A program made the position numbers and the translations under genes. Shown one piece after another: positions 5,850 to 7,437 of a stretch of DNA of 7,437 nucleotides. Each line of letters opens with the position of its first letter. Position 1 is the stretch's first letter. The notes beneath the pieces are model-generated. The model did not search any database. It saw only the letters and a list, made by a program, of their open reading frames with translations, and was not told the origin of the DNA. This DNA comes from Giesbergeria sp. (GTDB lineage Bacteria; Pseudomonadota; Gammaproteobacteria; Burkholderiales; Burkholderiaceae_C). The stretch spans positions 1 to 7,437 of the forward strand of contig JAGOCN010000078.1 in NCBI GenBank assembly GCA_017998735.1, read 5' to 3'.

Positions 5850-6773
5850 ATGAGTTCAGTGATTGTGGGAATTTTTGACACCCAGGCAGCCGCCAACGAT
5901 GCCAAGAACCAGCTTCTGGTGGCCGGTTTTGCCAACGAGACCGTGGTGGTGAGCGACGAAGACATGGCCACCCTGCGCACCGATTCGGTGGTGGGCTCCA
6001 CTGCCGTGCACCCGGAGCACGAAGGTGCCATCTCGCGCTTTTTCAGCTCGATTTTTGGCGACGACGATGACCGCACCGACCAGTACGGCAACACCTACCG
6101 TGAAGCCATCCGCCGCGGCCACTATGGCGTCAGCGTCAGCGCGCACAGCGACACAGAGATTGCCCGGGCCGAAAAAATCCTGACCGACTGCGGCGCCTTT
6201 GACATCGACGAGCGCTCCGAGCAGTGGCGCGGTGAAGGCTGGGTGGCCGAGGGCGCCATGGCAGACACCGGCAACATCCGCCCTGTCTCGGGCATGGCAG
6301 CTACCACCGCTGCAATCGGCACCGGCATGGCGGGCGAAGTGGCCGGCACGCTGAAGGAAATTTCGGAAGAGCTCAAAGTGGGCAAGCGCTCGGTGGCACG
6401 CGGCGGAGTGCGGGTGTTCAGCCAGATGATTGAAAGGCCCGTGGAAGAAACCGTGAGCCTGCGCGAAGAGCATGTGGACGTCCAGCGCCGTGCGGTGGAC
6501 CGCCCTGCAACCGACGCCGACTTTGCCGCCTTCAAGGAAGGCAGCGTGGAAGTGCGCGAAATGTCCGAAGAAGCCGTGGTCAGCAAGGAAGCGCGTGTGG
6601 TCGGCGAAGTGGACATCGGCAAGACCGTCACCCAGCGCGACGAAACCGTGCGCGACACGGTCCGTGAAACGCGTGTGGAAGTGGAGCAGCTCAACAACCC
6701 GCAAATGGGCGTGGACGGTGTGCCACTGGCGCGCAACCCCAACCCCGACAACGACCCGCTGTTGCCACGCTGA
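5850..6773 (+). CDS. YflT/GSP17M-like plus DUF2382 (YsnF/AvaK-type) stress-associated protein
   Basis: A 307-residue soluble protein with a firm start. The N-terminus, MSSVIVGIFDTQAAANDAKN followed by LLVAGFANETVVVS, resembles the general stress protein 17M/YflT domain (about 3-120), including RRGHYGVSVSAHSDTEIARAEKIL near its end. A Gly/Ala-rich linker (about 135-168) follows. The DUF2382 domain spans about 170-280: SEELKVGKRSVARGGVRVF, then ERPVEETVSLREEHVDVQRR, GSVEVREMSEEAVVSKEARVV and KTVTQRDETVRDTVRETRVEVEQL, repeated charged and hydrophobic strands typical of YsnF/AvaK. This domain pair recurs in bacterial stress proteins; the molecular function is not known. No signal peptide or membrane span is seen. 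It follows another DUF2382 gene and ends before a strong terminator, so the two may form one transcript, although the structured 104-bp gap and its own strong ribosome site allow separate control. Confidence 0.92.
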   Translation: MSSVIVGIFDTQAAANDAKNQLLVAGFANETVVVSDEDMATLRTDSVVGSTAVHPEHEGAISRFFSSIFGDDDDRTDQYGNTYREAIRRGHYGVSVSAHSDTEIARAEKILTDCGAFDIDERSEQWRGEGWVAEGAMADTGNIRPVSGMAATTAAIGTGMAGEVAGTLKEISEELKVGKRSVARGGVRVFSQMIERPVEETVSLREEHVDVQRRAVDRPATDADFAAFKEGSVEVREMSEEAVVSKEARVVGEVDIGKTVTQRDETVRDTVRETRVEVEQLNNPQMGVDGVPLARNPNPDNDPLLPR

Positions 6774-6804
6774 TCGAATTGGGCTGGCTGCACTGAAAGC
6801 GCGG

Positions 6805-6828
6805 CTGGCACCTGCCAACGGGTGCCAG
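6805..6828 (+). other. 8-bp hairpin downstream of the second DUF2382 gene
   Basis: CTGGCACC (6805-6812) and GGTGCCAG (6821-6828) form a perfect stem with an 8-base loop, 31 bases after the stop codon. No T run follows, so it is probably an accessory 3'-end structure ahead of the terminator at 6867. Confidence 0.5.
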
Positions 6829-6866
6829 TGTGTTGCTCAAACAGTGCACCGCTGAACCCTTGGCTA

Positions 6867-6901
6867 CCGCTGCCGGCTCTTTTTGCCGGCAGCGGTTTTT
6901 T
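6867..6901 (+). terminator. Strong rho-independent terminator
   Basis: CCGCTGCCGGC (6867-6877) and GCCGGCAGCGG (6885-6895) pair perfectly over 11 bp around a 7-base loop, and six T residues follow (6896-6901). It lies about 90 bases beyond the second DUF2382 stop codon and ends the plus-strand transcription unit. The opposite strand lacks an equally good T run (the loop-side A run aside), so it acts mainly on plus-strand transcripts. Confidence 0.93.
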
Positions 6902-7001
6902 ACGTTCTGCTTTCGAGGGATTCAAACGCGTGGGGAATCAGTGCGATCAACGGCCGGACGTTGAACGCAATTTCAATAAAAAGGTTCAGGTGTCTGCGCG
7001 C

Positions 7002-7051
7002 CAAAGGTTGGCAAGGGTTTCAACACCTTTGCAACCTTTGCAACCTTCAAG
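7002..7051. repeat. Short direct and inverted repeats
   Basis: ACCTTTGCA is repeated at 7025-7033 and 7034-7042, with a partial third unit (ACCTTCAAG) at 7043-7051. In addition CAAAGGTTG (7002-7010) is the reverse complement of CAACCTTTG (7032-7040), with a 21-base spacer. The function is unknown; it lies in non-coding DNA between convergent genes. Confidence 0.6.
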
Positions 7052-7075
7052 GAAGGAAAAGCCAGAACAGGGGTC

Positions 7076-7130
7076 AAATAGGCCTCCAGCGCAGGTTCGG
7101 CATGCGCTGGCAGCTATTGAAAAGATAGCG
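7076..7130 (-). repeat. REP-like hairpin repeat, copy 2 (inverted relative to copy 1)
   Basis: Read on the minus strand this matches 613-667 at 39 of 55 ungapped positions by hand count. It has two clear hairpins: CCAGCGCA (7086-7093) with TGCGCTGG (7103-7110), and GCTAT (7113-7117) with ATAGC (7125-7129). Both arm pairs are better preserved than in copy 1. Like copy 1 it lies in a convergent intergenic gap. The hairpin pair and the CCTCCAGCGC edge resemble intergenic repeats I associate with Comamonadaceae. Confidence 0.65.
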
Positions 7131-7142
7131 AAAGTGTGTGTA

Positions 7143-7178
7143 GCCAAGGCTTGGAAGCCGGGGGCCTGGAGCCTTGGC
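7143..7178. repeat. 9-bp inverted repeat
   Basis: GCCAAGGCT (7143-7151) and AGCCTTGGC (7170-7178) are perfect complements with an 18-base GC-rich spacer that can form a small inner GCC/GGC pairing. There is no T run on either side, so it is not a typical terminator. Confidence 0.6.
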
Positions 7179-7215
7179 GCAGGTTCCCAAGGACGCTTGA
7201 AAAACACCTTCGCTG

Positions 7216-7233
7216 GCCTGCTCTCTTGCAGGC
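7216..7233 (-). terminator. Weak hairpin after the lectin-like gene
   Basis: GCCTGC (7216-7221) and GCAGGC (7228-7233) form a 6-bp stem with a 6-base loop, 3 bases beyond the minus-strand stop codon. On that strand a T5 run appears only about 11 bases later, so this is a weak candidate terminator. Confidence 0.35.
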
Positions 7234-7236
7234 AGG

Positions 7237-7437
7237 TCAGTTTGCCGCGAAGCAGTACATGAGCCCCGCGCTGCCGCTCATCTTGAGCTGGTCGATGCTG
7301 CAGCCGCGCGTGCCGTGCGAGGCGTTCCACGAAGCGTTGGCCACCGGGTCGGGGTTCATGCCCTTTTGATCGTGGTGGCCCACCATGGCGGAGCCGCCGT
7401 CGCTCTTGGTCCAGTTGCCGCAGGTGGTGTCCTTGCC
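7237..7437 (-). CDS. C-terminal end of a probable secreted lectin-like (endostatin/C-type-lectin-like) protein, 5' end outside the window
   Basis: The 66 visible residues, in frame from the window edge to the TGA at 7237-7239, include TTCGNWTKSDGGSAMVGHHD (4-23), SWNASHGTRGCS (36-47) and GSAGLMYCFAAN (55-66) at the C-terminus. The combination CGNWT, VGHHD, WNASH, RGCS and a final GxGxxYCFA pattern matches bacterial secreted proteins commonly annotated as lectin or collagen/endostatin-like, which have a C-type-lectin-like fold. The three cysteines fit disulfide bonding in the periplasm or outside the cell. From memory such proteins are around 180-220 residues with a signal peptide, so about two thirds are missing. 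The family name is by recognition; the ligand is unknown. A weak hairpin follows the stop codon. Confidence 0.72.
   Translation of the reverse strand, partial: GKDTTCGNWTKSDGGSAMVGHHDQKGMNPDPVANASWNASHGTRGCSIDQLKMSGSAGLMYCFAAN

Larger units (their letters stand above)
6774..7236. other. 463-bp convergent intergenic region without a supported gene
   Basis: No credible coding sequence was found. It contains two hairpins including a textbook terminator, a more AT-rich stretch at about 6896-6995, short direct and inverted repeats at 7002-7051, hairpin-repeat copy 2, a 9-bp inverted repeat at 7143-7178 and a small hairpin after the lectin-like gene. Open frames crossing it run through these structures and resemble no family. 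No tRNA could be folded here by eye. Confidence 0.7.

Noticed and set aside
5856..6818. A 320-codon open frame antisense to the second DUF2382 gene
   Set aside because: It is a His/Ala/Phe-rich shadow frame with no family resemblance, while the plus strand has a strong ribosome site, conserved domains and a terminator.
6915..6935. T-arm-like GGGATTCAAACGC, considered as a tRNA fragment or attachment site
   Set aside because: No acceptor, D or anticodon stem could be folded around it, and there is no integrase or mobile gene in the window.
6822..7262. A 146-codon plus-strand frame in the convergent gap
   Set aside because: It runs through the strong terminator, several inverted repeats and into the antisense of the lectin-like gene, and resembles no protein.

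Overview
The window is GC-rich with strongly GC-biased third codon positions. It looks like a chromosomal segment of a betaproteobacterium, most likely a member of the Comamonadaceae (Acidovorax/Rhodoferax/Polaromonas-like). That placement rests on the style of the proteins and on two copies of a short hairpin repeat resembling intergenic repeats of that family; it is recognition from memory, not a database match.

Layout, left to right. (1) 1-585 (+): 3' part of a DUF2238 (YjdF-like) inner-membrane protein, cut by the window start. (2) 586-727: convergent gap holding hairpin-repeat copy 1. (3) 4386-728 (-): a probable two-gene operon, first a 966-residue soluble hybrid sensor histidine kinase (about four PAS-type domains, HisKA, HATPase, receiver), then, 14 bp later, a YfcG/YghU-like glutathione transferase. 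(4) 4387-4618: gap with a strong GC hairpin. (5) 4870-4619 (-): an 83-residue CxxC...CxxC protein, probably zinc-binding. (6) 4871-5160: divergent gap with several inverted repeats. (7) 5161-5745 and 5850-6773 (+): two consecutive DUF2382 (YsnF/AvaK-type) stress-associated proteins, the second also carrying an N-terminal YflT/GSP17M-like domain. The 104-bp gap between them holds a pentanucleotide repeat and two tetraloop hairpins. (8) 6774-7236: a 463-bp convergent gap with a textbook intrinsic terminator, several inverted repeats and hairpin-repeat copy 2 in opposite orientation. (9) 7437-7237 (-): C-terminal end of a probable secreted lectin-like protein, cut by the window end.

Functionally this is a mixed stress and sensing neighbourhood: a phosphorelay sensor linked to a thiol-redox enzyme, and a pair of DUF2382 proteins of a family often linked to general stress. 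I see no integrase, transposase, CRISPR array, toxin-antitoxin pair, rRNA or tRNA. I do not see a clear new biological system. The observations most worth a second look are the structured leaders in front of both DUF2382 genes and the paired hairpin repeats in the two convergent gaps.
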